Source: Brevibacterium sp. S111 (lineage in GTDB: Bacteria > Actinomycetota > Actinomycetes > Actinomycetales > Brevibacteriaceae). From it: a stretch of 64,000 bases of DNA. The stretch spans positions 186,001-250,000 of the forward strand of contig NZ_RHFH01000001.1 of the NCBI RefSeq assembly GCF_004745075.1, in the 5' to 3' direction. The translations under genes and the position numbers were made by a program. Below are positions 1 to 8,800 of this stretch, one piece after another. Each line of letters begins with the position of its first letter. Within the stretch, counting starts at the first letter, position 1. The notes under the pieces were generated by a model, which worked only from the letters and a program-made list of their open reading frames with translations, searched no databases and was not told the origin of the DNA.

Positions 1-820
1 TGCGGGCTCGCCATTCCCGGTCCTTCGGTCCGATGTAGGCGGTGTCGACCATGAGCGGTTGGATCGGGGTGATCACACCCTTGGCGATGTCAGCGCGGTC
101 CCATCCGGAGTCGAAGTCCTCACCGGTGTACCTACTCGTGTCCAGCGCGAGCGCCACCTCGGTGATGTCGTCGTCTTTGAGGGCCTGCGCAGTGTCCTCG
201 GCCAAGGTCCGCAGCCCACCGTGCCCGTTGACCGAACCGGGATCGGAGTCCCCGGCTCCCAGGAGCACGTCCCCTCCTCCGGTCAGGGTCAGGGTGTTGG
301 CATCGGCGTCGAAGTCCGCCGTCGTCGCCAACCGCGCCTGACCGCCGATGGATTTCAGCGCCGCTGCCGCGGTGAGCACCTTCGTCACCGAGGCGGGAGT
401 GCGCGGTTTCGTTTCGTTCTTCGCATAGAGGACCTCGTCGGAGAGTCCGTCCCGGACTTCGAGGCCGAAGCCCTTGACCTTCGAATCCTTGAGGATGGGC
501 GCGATCTTCTTCTCAACCTTCGTCGGCACGGAGGCGGAGTCTGCCACCGCCGAGGCGGGGGCGGGCACTTCCTTTGCCTGCGCTTGGGGATTCGGCACAG
601 CTTGGACGGAGATCGGCGGCTCCGTGGTCAGCACGCCGGGCAGCCCGGGGACGAGGTCGAAGGCGTCGACGGCCGCGTAGGCACCGAGTGCCAGGACGAG
701 GACCCCGGCAGTGATCGCCCCGCCTCTTCCCCTGCGGCGTCGACGCTTCACGGCATCGGAGCGCGGGGAATCGGAGTCCGTCGAGTCCGCAGTCTTCGGC
801 TCATCGGGGATGTCGTTCAA
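1..820 (-). CDS. dacB: D-alanyl-D-alanine carboxypeptidase (PBP4/DacB, S13 family), 3' end cut by window edge
   Basis: Peptidoglycan-trimming serine DD-peptidase acting outside the membrane. The 273 visible codons begin with a TTG at 820; an in-frame stop lies only three codons upstream, so no earlier start is possible. A run of arginines (about residues 26-31) is followed by a hydrophobic segment to about residue 50, a signal anchor. After a Pro/Ala/Val-rich linker comes the S13 core with the active-site tetrad SVTK at residues 144-147, preceded by LSDEVLYAKNETKPRTPA. The C-terminal half, including the SxN and KTG motifs, lies beyond position 1. It is divergent from ppa with about 105 bp between them. 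In several actinobacteria dacB also sits beside ppa and upstream of tilS/hpt, which would be off the left edge (inference). Confidence 0.88.
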   Translation of the reverse strand, partial: MNDIPDEPKTADSTDSDSPRSDAVKRRRRRGRGGAITAGVLVLALGAYAAVDAFDLVPGLPGVLTTEPPISVQAVPNPQAQAKEVPAPASAVADSASVPTKVEKKIAPILKDSKVKGFGLEVRDGLSDEVLYAKNETKPRTPASVTKVLTAAAALKSIGGQARLATTADFDADANTLTLTGGGDVLLGAGDSDPGSVNGHGGLRTLAEDTAQALKDDDITEVALALDTSRYTGEDFDSGWDRADIAKGVITPIQPLMVDTAYIGPKDREWRAR

Positions 821-925
821 ACGCGCTTCTCATTCCTCGACGGCCGAGAAGGCCGCCGTCGGTGGACGGTGACGGGGACTTGTACCATCTATTCTAGTGA
901 TGCACCCCTAACGTGAAGGAGCACT

Positions 926-1414
926 ATGGAACTGTTGGCCACAATCGAGATCCCGCGCGGATCCCGCATCAAGTACGAAGTCGACCATGAGACCGGTCGT
1001 GTCAAGCTCGACCGCTATCTCTACACCTCGATGCAGTACCCCGCCGATTACGGCTTCATCGAGGACACGCTCGGCAACGACGGTGACCCCCTCGACGTTC
1101 TCGTGCTGCTGCCCGAACCGCTGTTCCCCGGTGTGCTCATCGACGTCCGCCCCATCGGCATGTTCCAGATGGAGGACGAGGCCGGAGGCGACGACAAGGT
1201 CCTCGCCGTGCCCGCCGGTGACCCCCGCTGGGAGTCCTACACGGACATCTCGGATGTGGACAAGTTCATGCTCGACTCGATCGAGCACTTCTTCAACCGC
1301 TACAAGGACCTCGAGCCCGGAAAGTACGTCAAGGGTTCGAGCTGGGCCGGCCGGGAAGCCGCCGAGGCCGAGGTCAACGCCTCCATCGAGCGCTTCAAGG
1401 CGGAGGGCCACTGA
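926..1414 (+). CDS. ppa: Inorganic pyrophosphatase
   Basis: Soluble family I pyrophosphatase that hydrolyses PPi to two phosphates and so drives biosynthetic reactions forward. The 162-residue length is typical of bacterial family I enzymes. The signature DGDPLDVLV is at residues 52-60, preceded by the conserved [11 protein letters not shown]; the Asp residues there bind the catalytic metals. The start ATG has a strong ribosome site (GAAGGAG, 6 nt upstream). A TATTCT hexamer at 890-895 is a possible -10 element. The gene appears monocistronic because a strong hairpin terminator follows at 1439-1468. Confidence 0.97.
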   Translation: MELLATIEIPRGSRIKYEVDHETGRVKLDRYLYTSMQYPADYGFIEDTLGNDGDPLDVLVLLPEPLFPGVLIDVRPIGMFQMEDEAGGDDKVLAVPAGDPRWESYTDISDVDKFMLDSIEHFFNRYKDLEPGKYVKGSSWAGREAAEAEVNASIERFKAEGH

Positions 1415-1438
1415 GCCGCTCCCCCCTCAAACGCACCT

Positions 1439-1468
1439 GACCGCCCGGATGATGTCATCCGGGCGGTC
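1439..1468 (+). terminator. Intrinsic terminator of ppa
   Basis: Perfect 14-bp inverted repeat (GACCGCCCGGATGA and its complement) separated by TG, 25 nt after the ppa stop. It is followed by a T-rich stretch (gtgtcatgt) rather than a clean U-tract. Confidence 0.8.
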
Positions 1469-1527
1469 GTGTCATGTGGGCGGGTGACCTGCTGACCGGC
1501 ACCGACGAGTGACGATGCTCACGATTT

Positions 1528-1543
1528 CTTAGGTCACCCTAAG
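1528..1543. promoter_or_regulatory. Short palindrome upstream of the VOC gene
   Basis: CTTAGGTCACCCTAAG is a perfect 6-bp inverted repeat with a 4-nt spacer, about 36 bp before the VOC-protein start. It sits where a promoter-proximal operator would be expected. The half-sites resemble the TTAGG/CCTAA of DtxR/IdeR boxes, but the spacing (4 instead of 9) does not fit. The cognate regulator is unknown. Confidence 0.3.
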
Positions 1544-1578
1544 GGGCAGTGTGAGCCAGGTTATGCCATCGTCGAGTC

Positions 1579-2220
1579 ATGAAACTCGATCATGTGTCAT
1601 ACGCCAGTGAACCTGATGGCTACCGTGCGACGGCCGAGCGGATCTCGGAGAAGCTCGGTGTGGTTCCCTACGACGGCGGTGTGCATCCTCGATTCGGCAC
1701 CAGAAATCTCATCTTCCCCCTCGCGAACGGCCACTATCTCGAAGTCGTAGAAGCCTTGGAGCACCCGGCCGCTCTCTCAACCCCTTTCGGTCAGGCAGTG
1801 CGAGCTCGCTCCGAGCTCGGCGGCGGCTGGATGGGCTGGTGCGTCTCGGTCGAAGATCTCGCCGCGGTCGAAACCCGCCTCGAGCGCAAAGCCGTCGACG
1901 GCAACCGCACACCGGAGTCCGGTTTGGAACTCAAGTGGCTGCAGATCGGCATCAAGGGGCTCATCGCCGACCCCCAGCTGCCGTTCTTCATCAAGTGGTC
2001 TGCCGATTCCTCACAGCATCCGTCGACCTATAAGACGAATCCCGCTGTCGCCATCGACACGCTGCAGATCGCGGGCGACCGTGATCGACTGCGTGATTGG
2101 CTGGGTACTCAGGACGCGAAGCCGATCCCGGAGATCCACATCGACTGGTCCGCACCCCACGGGACGCCGGGCATTATGTCGGTGAGCTTCGAGACGAAGA
2201 ACGGGTCCGTCACCATCTGA
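1579..2220 (+). CDS. VOC superfamily / glyoxalase-like domain protein
   Basis: A 213-residue protein beginning MKLDHVSYAS, the typical first beta strand of a vicinal-oxygen-chelate module with an early metal-ligand His. It continues with a GVHPRFGTRNLIFPLANGHYLEVVE segment that fits the Glyoxalase_3-type fold; the LEVVE glutamate is a second likely metal ligand. Proteins of this kind are uncharacterised in most actinobacteria, so no substrate is proposed. The gene stands alone between the ppa terminator and a convergent hairpin before phoX. The ribosome site is weak, and the short palindrome upstream may be an operator. Confidence 0.75.
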   Translation: MKLDHVSYASEPDGYRATAERISEKLGVVPYDGGVHPRFGTRNLIFPLANGHYLEVVEALEHPAALSTPFGQAVRARSELGGGWMGWCVSVEDLAAVETRLERKAVDGNRTPESGLELKWLQIGIKGLIADPQLPFFIKWSADSSQHPSTYKTNPAVAIDTLQIAGDRDRLRDWLGTQDAKPIPEIHIDWSAPHGTPGIMSVSFETKNGSVTI

Positions 2221-2313
2221 GATGGCCGACCTCGAGGCGTCGGTGCCGGCCGCGACGCCGGCCCCACGCCGCGGCGCCGGCCGACTATGGCCGAAGACCG
2301 GTGATGCGACGGA

Positions 2314-2370
2314 GTTCAGGACGGTCTGTGCTGAATCCGGTACTGGATTCCATCACAGGCCGTCCTGAAC
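2314..2370. terminator. Nested hairpin between convergent VOC and phoX genes
   Basis: Outer arms 2314-2330 and 2354-2370 pair over 17 bp with one mismatch (GTTCAGGACGG...). Inner arms GAATCC/GGATTC (2333-2338, 2345-2350) extend the stem. The position between two converging stop codons suggests a bidirectional terminator. Confidence 0.65.
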
Positions 2371-2437
2371 TCGACGTCAGCGGTTTCTCCCGCGCTGCCC
2401 TTCTGCATCTTTCAGCCAAGTGGCGGCCGAACTGGGG

Positions 2438-4936
2438 TCACTCGGCGTGGGTCTCCTCGACCGACTCCCCGGTGCCGTCCGCGGGTGATGCATTCTTCCG
2501 ACGCATATGAGCGGCCGTGGCCATGGCTCCGCCGACGGCGAGCAGCCCGGCACCCCCGCCGAGCAGAGGCAGCGTGCTGTCCGAACCGGTCCACGGCAGC
2601 TCGCCGCCGGATCCCGAACCGCCGCCTGAGCTGCTCGATCCGGAGCCTGCGCTGCCGGCGGAGGAGCCTGCGTCACTGCCTCCGCTCGAGGCCGCTCCCG
2701 CGGCTGCGGCGTCCTTCGCTCCGTCCTGGGATCCAGCCGTCGACCCCGAGCTGTCAGCGCCGCTTCCGGTCGTGTCACCTTTCGCATCGGCGTTCTCATC
2801 CGATCCGGTGCCGTCGGCGCTGCCGTTCTCACCGGCATCGGCACCACCGGCATCTGAACCATCGGCCTCGGCGTCCTGGTCCTTCGGCGGATCCGTCGGG
2901 TCCGGCGCCGAGCCGCCGTCTCCCTTGATCACCTGGACAACGGTCGGTCGCGGCAGCGCAGCCACCCCCTTTTCGACATCGGTCTCATCCACATAGTCGG
3001 GGAAGCGCGAATGCTGGTCTGACCAGGACCCGTCTTCGCCCGGGTGTTGGACGGCGACGAACGCCGAATCGTAATCGTCGTGCACGAGCGGCCCGCAGAC
3101 CTCTGCCTCGCGTGGAACGGAGAGGAACTGTTCGACCCGTCCGCGCTGGCTGCCGTCGATCGTGACCTTGAACAGACCATCGCAGTACCCGATGCCGTCG
3201 GGAGCGCCGTCGGTGGAGATCCACAGGTTCCCGGCCGTGTCGAAGGCGACGTTGTCCGGACATGAGATCGGTGAGACCTGATCTTCGGGGAATCCGGAGA
3301 AGTAGGTGGCGTCTCCCTGTTTCGGGTCACCGCAGACGATGAGCAGCGTCCAGTCGAACTGGGTGCCCGTATGGTCGCCTGAGCGTTCCGTGATTTCGAC
3401 GATGTGACCGTCGCGGTTCTCGGTCCGCGGGTTCGCTTCGTCGGCGGCCGCCTTTCCGTCGGTGCCGCGATCGGAGTTGTTCGTGCAGGCGACGTAGATG
3501 CGACCGTTGACCGGGTTTGGTTCGACGTCTTCGCACCGGTCCATCTTCGTCGGACCGACCTTATCGGCGGCGAGGCGTGTATGGACGAGGACCTCTTCGA
3601 CGGAGAATCCCGAGACCTGGGACTGGCCGTCCTTGAGCAACGGCAGCCACTGTCCGCTGCCATCGAATTCGCCGTCGGCGGGCACTTCGCCGCTCCCGTC
3701 GATCTCGGACTTCGGCGAGTTGCCGGTGAACTTCGCGACGTAGAGGTCGCCTGCGGTCAGCAGGGTCTTGTTGTGTTCGCGGTCGCCTTCGACATAGGTG
3801 CCCTTCGACACGAACTTGTACAGGTAGTCGAACTTCTCGTCGTCTCCCATATAGGCCACGGCGTGCCCCGAGTCGGAGATCGTGATGTTCGCGCCTTCAT
3901 GTTTGAACCGGCCCATGTTCGTGTGTTTGTGCGGAGTGGAGGTCGGGTCCCACGGGTCGACCTCGACGATCCAGCCGAACCGGTTCGCTTCGTTGGCGTA
4001 GCCGGCGTTGTTCGTGTCGAATCGGTCGAGATCGGCTTCCCAGCCATTCGCCGATTCGTCGCTGCTCAGGCCGTAGCGTTTGTCCTCCGCCGAGGTGCCC
4101 GGTGTTCTGAAGTACGAGTTGAAGTTCTCCTCACCGGAGACCACGGTGCCCCACGGGGTGAGCCCACCAGAGCAGTTGCCGACGGTGCCCTGGACCTTGT
4201 CGCCGTTCGGGTAGTCCTTCGTCCGCAGCAGATCGGTTCCGGCGGCGGGACCGGTGAACTCGTATTCGGTGTCGATGAGGAACCGGCGGTTCTTCTTGCC
4301 ATTGACGTCGACCGTCCACGTCGACTTCTCGTCCTTGCGGGTGAGTTCGGCCACGGTCAGTCCGTGTGCTTCGCGGCTGATCGCTCGTTGGTCGTCCCCA
4401 TCCATGTCGTCGGGGTACATGATGGCGTCGTTCGTGTACTCCTGGTTGGAGAACAGCAGTGCCCGGTTCGAATCGCTGTCGTCGACCTGGATGGACAGAT
4501 AGTCGTTGTTGTAGCCGAATTGGCGACGCTGGGCCTCCGGGGTCTGGTTCTCGGGATCGAACTTGGGGGCGTCGGGGAACAGTGGGTCGCCCCAGCGCAC
4601 GATCGGGTGCCAGGTGTAACCGTCGGGGACGATGAATTCGTCGACTTCATGCTGGACGGGGTCGATGGCAGTGAAGGCGAGGCTGCCGGCGGTCGCGGCC
4701 GCGGCGCTGCGCGCGGTCGGGCTGGGCGCAGTGGTCACAGCGATCGCCAGGGCACCGGCGGCGGAGGCGCCGAGGACCGCGCGACGGCTGAGCTTCGCAT
4801 TGACGATATCGCGGAAGTAACCGTTCGCCGATGTGTTGCAGGTGGCCTTGAGACACGCGTTGTCGCACTTGAGAGCGCAGGTGACGGGGCTGCGCTTGCC
4901 GCGCACGTGGTTGGCCATCGGCAGCAGGGTTCTCAT
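2438..4936 (-). CDS. phoX: PhoX-type alkaline phosphatase, Tat-exported, with LPXTG-like wall anchor
   Basis: Monomeric Ca/Fe-dependent extracellular phosphatase of the PhoX (DUF839) family, releasing phosphate from organic esters. The 832-residue product starts at an ATG behind a clear GAGGAGA ribosome site; an open frame continues upstream but there overlaps the CPBP gene and is non-coding. A Cys-rich N-terminus (KCDNACLKATC) precedes the twin-arginine motif SRRAVLG at residues 50-56 and a hydrophobic stretch. The catalytic domain follows to about residue 665, with DRCEDVEPNP and ISCPDNVAFDTAGNLW segments typical of PhoX. An approximately 110-residue Asp/Gly/Ser/Ala linker leads to LPWTG at 780-784, a hydrophobic span, and HMRRK. 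That tripartite end is a sortase sorting signal, extended by about 18 acidic residues. A candidate PHO box lies upstream. Confidence 0.93.
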   Translation of the reverse strand: MRTLLPMANHVRGKRSPVTCALKCDNACLKATCNTSANGYFRDIVNAKLSRRAVLGASAAGALAIAVTTAPSPTARSAAAATAGSLAFTAIDPVQHEVDEFIVPDGYTWHPIVRWGDPLFPDAPKFDPENQTPEAQRRQFGYNNDYLSIQVDDSDSNRALLFSNQEYTNDAIMYPDDMDGDDQRAISREAHGLTVAELTRKDEKSTWTVDVNGKKNRRFLIDTEYEFTGPAAGTDLLRTKDYPNGDKVQGTVGNCSGGLTPWGTVVSGEENFNSYFRTPGTSAEDKRYGLSSDESANGWEADLDRFDTNNAGYANEANRFGWIVEVDPWDPTSTPHKHTNMGRFKHEGANITISDSGHAVAYMGDDEKFDYLYKFVSKGTYVEGDREHNKTLLTAGDLYVAKFTGNSPKSEIDGSGEVPADGEFDGSGQWLPLLKDGQSQVSGFSVEEVLVHTRLAADKVGPTKMDRCEDVEPNPVNGRIYVACTNNSDRGTDGKAAADEANPRTENRDGHIVEITERSGDHTGTQFDWTLLIVCGDPKQGDATYFSGFPEDQVSPISCPDNVAFDTAGNLWISTDGAPDGIGYCDGLFKVTIDGSQRGRVEQFLSVPREAEVCGPLVHDDYDSAFVAVQHPGEDGSWSDQHSRFPDYVDETDVEKGVAALPRPTVVQVIKGDGGSAPDPTDPPKDQDAEADGSDAGGADAGENGSADGTGSDENADAKGDTTGSGADSSGSTAGSQDGAKDAAAAGAASSGGSDAGSSAGSAGSGSSSSGGGSGSGGELPWTGSDSTLPLLGGGAGLLAVGGAMATAAHMRRKNASPADGTGESVEETHAE

Positions 4937-5043
4937 CGGTTCTCTCCTCGTATCGGATTGTCTCTCCCCTTCCGCGGCCCGCACCGGATGACGGCACGAC
5001 CCGGAAAGGCTCACCCGATCGAGACTTCCATCGGCAGGAAGCC

Positions 5044-5076
5044 CTGTGACGACCCGTCGGTGAACTGAGGATGAAT
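5044..5076 (-). promoter_or_regulatory. Candidate PHO box (PhoP operator) upstream of phoX
   Basis: Read on the minus strand, three consecutive 11-nt units occur: ATTCATCCTCA (5076-5066), GTTCACCGACG (5065-5055) and a weaker GGTCGTCACAG (5054-5044). Streptomyces PhoP binds adjoining 11-nt direct repeats beginning GTTCAYC. The array ends about 107 nt before the phoX ATG, so phosphate-starvation control is likely. This is inference; no binding data are visible. Confidence 0.5.
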
Positions 5077-5103
5077 CCGTGTGGACGAGTGCATGTTCGG
5101 GCC

Positions 5104-5865
5104 TCAGCCGAAATCGATGAGTGTGAGCACTCCCGGGGCCAGGAAACCGACCGCGTCGATGATGAAGTGCGCCCACACCAGCGGCATCAGTCGACCGCGG
5201 CGCAGGAAGTACCAGCCGAAGATGATGCCCATGGCGATGTTGCCGAGGAACGGCCCGATCCCCTGATAGAGATGGTAGCTGGCCCGGAAGATCGCCAGAG
5301 AGATGATGATCGTCCACGGCCCATATCCCAGCCGCCGCAGACGGTCGGCGCCGAATCCGAAGATGAGGACCTCTTCGAGGATGCCGTTCTTCGCCGCGGC
5401 GAGGATGAGAACCGGAATCGTCCACCAATGATCGCCGAGGTTGGACGGTTGGAGCTCGGCAGTGATCCCGAGTGCCCTCCCGGTCGCGTACATCCCGAGG
5501 GTGCCGATGCCGATGATGACGAAGATGAGGCTGCCGTGCCCGAGGTCTCGGAGTCGGTGCCCGTCGACGCCGAGGCGGCCGCTCAGGCTCCGATGTCCGG
5601 CATCGCGGGTGAGCAGGTAGAGAGCGAGGAGGACGGGAACGAGGCTGAATCCGATGTCGAACATCTGGTAGATGAGGTCGAAGCCGGGCCGCTGGGACTG
5701 CGAGGTGTTGAGTTTGGCTTGGGCTTCGCCGATGGGTCCTCGGGTGAGGATATCGGCCAGCCGCACGACCGCGTAGACGGCCGATTGGCCCAGGGACAGG
5801 GCCGCAACGACACCGAGCTCGAACCACAGGCGCTTTCTCTCCTGCCGTTCGAGCTCGGTCATCAT
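5104..5865 (-). CDS. CPBP family intramembrane metalloprotease
   Basis: Multi-pass membrane protein of the CPBP/Abi (Rce1-like) family, about 253 residues with roughly seven hydrophobic segments. Family motifs are visible: EEVLIFGFGADRLR (motif 1, normally EExxxR), FRASYHLYQG (motif 2) and HFIIDA near the C-terminus (motif 3), which place Glu and His residues inside the membrane. Bacterial CPBP proteases act in prenyl-protein-like processing, bacteriocin immunity or stress; no substrate can be named here. The start is one of two adjacent ATG codons at 5865/5862 behind GGGGTG; an ATG at 5874 is also possible. It lies head-to-tail behind phoX but ends 167 bp before it, with the PHO box in the gap, so it is probably a separate unit. 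Confidence 0.85.
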   Translation of the reverse strand: MMTELERQERKRLWFELGVVAALSLGQSAVYAVVRLADILTRGPIGEAQAKLNTSQSQRPGFDLIYQMFDIGFSLVPVLLALYLLTRDAGHRSLSGRLGVDGHRLRDLGHGSLIFVIIGIGTLGMYATGRALGITAELQPSNLGDHWWTIPVLILAAAKNGILEEVLIFGFGADRLRRLGYGPWTIIISLAIFRASYHLYQGIGPFLGNIAMGIIFGWYFLRRGRLMPLVWAHFIIDAVGFLAPGVLTLIDFG

Positions 5866-5889
5866 GCACCCCACTGTAGCCGGGTCGGC

Positions 5890-8800
5890 TCAGTGCTTGG
5901 GTTCGCTGCCTCCGTCGTCGTGGCGCGGGTTGTGGCTGCGCAGTGTGAAGTCCGAATCCGCGCTGCCGCGTCCGGCTGCCTCGGGACGGCCCGTTCTGGG
6001 TTCATCCGAGCCGGGCTCACCGGTGCCGGGTTGGTCCGAGCCGGGCTCACCGGTGCCGGGTTCGTCCGAGTCGGACTCTGCTGCTCCGGCTCCGCCTTCG
6101 TCTGCTGCCGGTGTGGGTTCATCCGTCACCGAGGCGGCTGCACCGGAATCGGTCGGCCGCGGCTCGTCCTCCAGCCGAGTCGAATCCCGATCGGGCGCTT
6201 CCGCACGTGCCTCGGCCGAGTCGAGGACCTCGCCGCGGGCCATGTTCTTCACGTACCGCTTCTCCGCACGCCGTTCCTTGACTCCCTCGAGCAGGAGGTA
6301 GAGCACGGGCACGAGGATGAGCGTGAGCAGCGTCGAGCTGACCAGGCCGCCGATGACGACGATCGCCAACGGCTTCGAGATGAACACTCCCCCACTGGTC
6401 AGACCCAGTGCCATGGGCAGCAGCGCGAAGATCGTCGCGGCTGCGGTCATGAGGATCGGACGGAAACGCAGCCTCGCACCGTGGACGACCGCCGTGCGCA
6501 GATCCACTCCACGCAGACGGAAGTGGTTGATGAGGTCGATGAGCACGATCGCGTTCGTGACCACGATGCCGATGAGCATGAGCAGACCGATCATCGATGT
6601 CAGCCCCAGTGGGGTGTCGGTGATGAGCGAAAGCGCAACCGAACCGGTGGCCGCGAACGGGATCGAGACGAGGAGGATCAGCGGCTGCAGCAGCGACTTG
6701 AACGTGGCGACCATGATGACGAAGACGATGAGGATCGCAGCGAGCATCGCCAGGCCCAGCTGAGCGAACGCGTCGTTCTGCTCCTGAGTCGCACCGCCGG
6801 TGTCGACGCTGACCGATTCGGGCAGGTCGACATCGTCGAGAGCGGACTGCACCTCTGTCGACACGGCACCGAGGTCATCACCCTCCGGGGTCACAGACAC
6901 GGTCGTCGAACGCTGCGCATCCGTGTGACGGATCGTTGGAGCGGTCTTGACCTCCTTGACTTCCGCAACATCGTCGAGCTTGATGAACCGCGGTTCCCCG
7001 GTCACCGCGGGAGCACCCGCGTTCGGGTCGCCGCCGGCCGCACCGGCACCGCCCGCACCGCCAGCGTCTCCGGCAGCACCAGCGTCTCCGGCACCTCCAG
7101 CCGCTCCGGCGTCTCCGGCGCCTCCGGCCGCTCCAGCATCACCGGCTGCGCCGGCATCGTCTGCACCGCCGGCTGCCCCTGCCCCGCCGGGAGCGGGGGC
7201 CGCTTCCTTCGGCTTGCCGGGGATCTTCAGATCGCGCAGCTTCTTCACCGTATCGGCATTGCGGTCGAAGAGCAGCACCGAGTGGGAGACATCGTCGATG
7301 ACGACCTCGCCCACCTGCTGACCGTGCATGGCACGCTGCACATACTGTCCGATGGCCGCCTCGGTGAGGTTCTCTTCTGCGGCCTTCTTATGATCGACTT
7401 TGACCTCGATGACGGGCTGAACCGACTCGATGTCGCTGGTCACCGACTGCGCGCTGGAGACTCCCTCGAGCTGGTCAGTGACCTTCTTCGTCGCGGCCTC
7501 GAGCTCCTTGGGGTCCGTGGCCGAGAGCGTGATGTCGATCGTCTGCGCCCCGGGTGTCGAACTCTGGCTGAGCACCTCGACCTCACCGACGTCCTTGAGA
7601 CCGTCGAAGTCCTTCTGCAGGTCGGTGGAGATCGACTCCGCAGAGACACCGGATTTCGTGTTGACGATATAGGTGCCCGTCAGCGAGGAGTCATCGGTGA
7701 ACCCGAATGTCGTCCCGCCCAGCGACAGCTGGTAGTTGTCGACATCAGAGTTGTCGGCGAGGACGTCTTCGACCTTCTCCGCCTGTTTCGACGCTTCGTC
7801 GAGGTCGGTGCCCGGATCGAAGGCCTGCGAGACCTGCAGGGAGTCCTGACCGGTGTCGCCGAACAGTTCGGTCTTCAGCTGCGGGATCATCGCACCGGTG
7901 CCGGCGAGCACGAGCACGGCGATGAGGATCATCACCAGCGGGTGCTTCGTCGAGAAGGCGATGGCCGGCATGTAGGTCTTCTGCAGACGTGTCACCGGCG
8001 AATGCATTCCGGCGAGCTCGTCGACTTCCTGTGTGCCGTCCTCGGATTCGCCGTAGCGCGGGCCGTCGGCGCTCACACCGACAGGTCCACCGGCGCGTGC
8101 CCCTGCGGCCTCGTCGACGGCTGCGGTGTCTTCGGCGTCGGCGCCGGCAGCGACCATGTCGCGGTTCTTCTCCGCCTTCTTCGCGGCCTTCTTCTCCGTC
8201 CGCCACTGCGCGAGCATCGACTTGCGGCTGCGGCGGATCTCCGCCTTCTCCGCCCGGGTGAGCTTGACCTTCGACTCGCGTTGGCGCAGGAACCAATAGG
8301 CAAGCACCGGAACGATCGTCAAAGCGACGAACAGCGACGACAGGAGAGCGATCGTGGCGGTCAGCGCGAAGGGACGGAACATCTCACCGGTCTGCCCGGT
8401 GACGAACGCCAGCGGCAGGAACACGGCGACCGTCGTCAGAGTCGAGGCGGTGATCGCGCCGGCGACTTCGGAGACTGCAGCGAGGATGTTCGAGAACTTG
8501 TCACCGCCGGAGGCGTGCCGTCGTCTGATCGCTTCGATGACGACGATGGAGTCATCGACGACGCGGCCGACGGAGATCGTCAGCGCGCCGAGGGTGAGCA
8601 TATTCAGAGTCTCCCCGCCCATCCACAGGCCGACGAGCGCGATGAGCAGCGACAGCGGGATCGAGATCGCGGTGATGATCGTCGCCCGCACCGAGAGCAG
8701 GAAGACGAGGATGACGAGGACGGCGAAGATCAGGCCGAGTCCGCCCTCGTTGAGCAGGTCGTCGATGGACTGTTCGATGAAGGGTGCCTGGTCGAAGGCG

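Noticed and set aside
1528..1543. DtxR/IdeR iron box
   Set aside because: Half-sites are 4 bp apart, not the 9 expected for the 19-bp consensus, and the VOC gene has no iron link.
3404..5068. Long plus-strand open frame opposite phoX
   Set aside because: Antisense shadow; phoX on the other strand has all family motifs, a ribosome site and a signal peptide.
4937..5869. N-terminal extension of phoX by about 310 codons
   Set aside because: It is read out of frame over the CPBP gene, is Arg/Pro/His-rich, and precedes a clear Tat leader with its own ribosome site.
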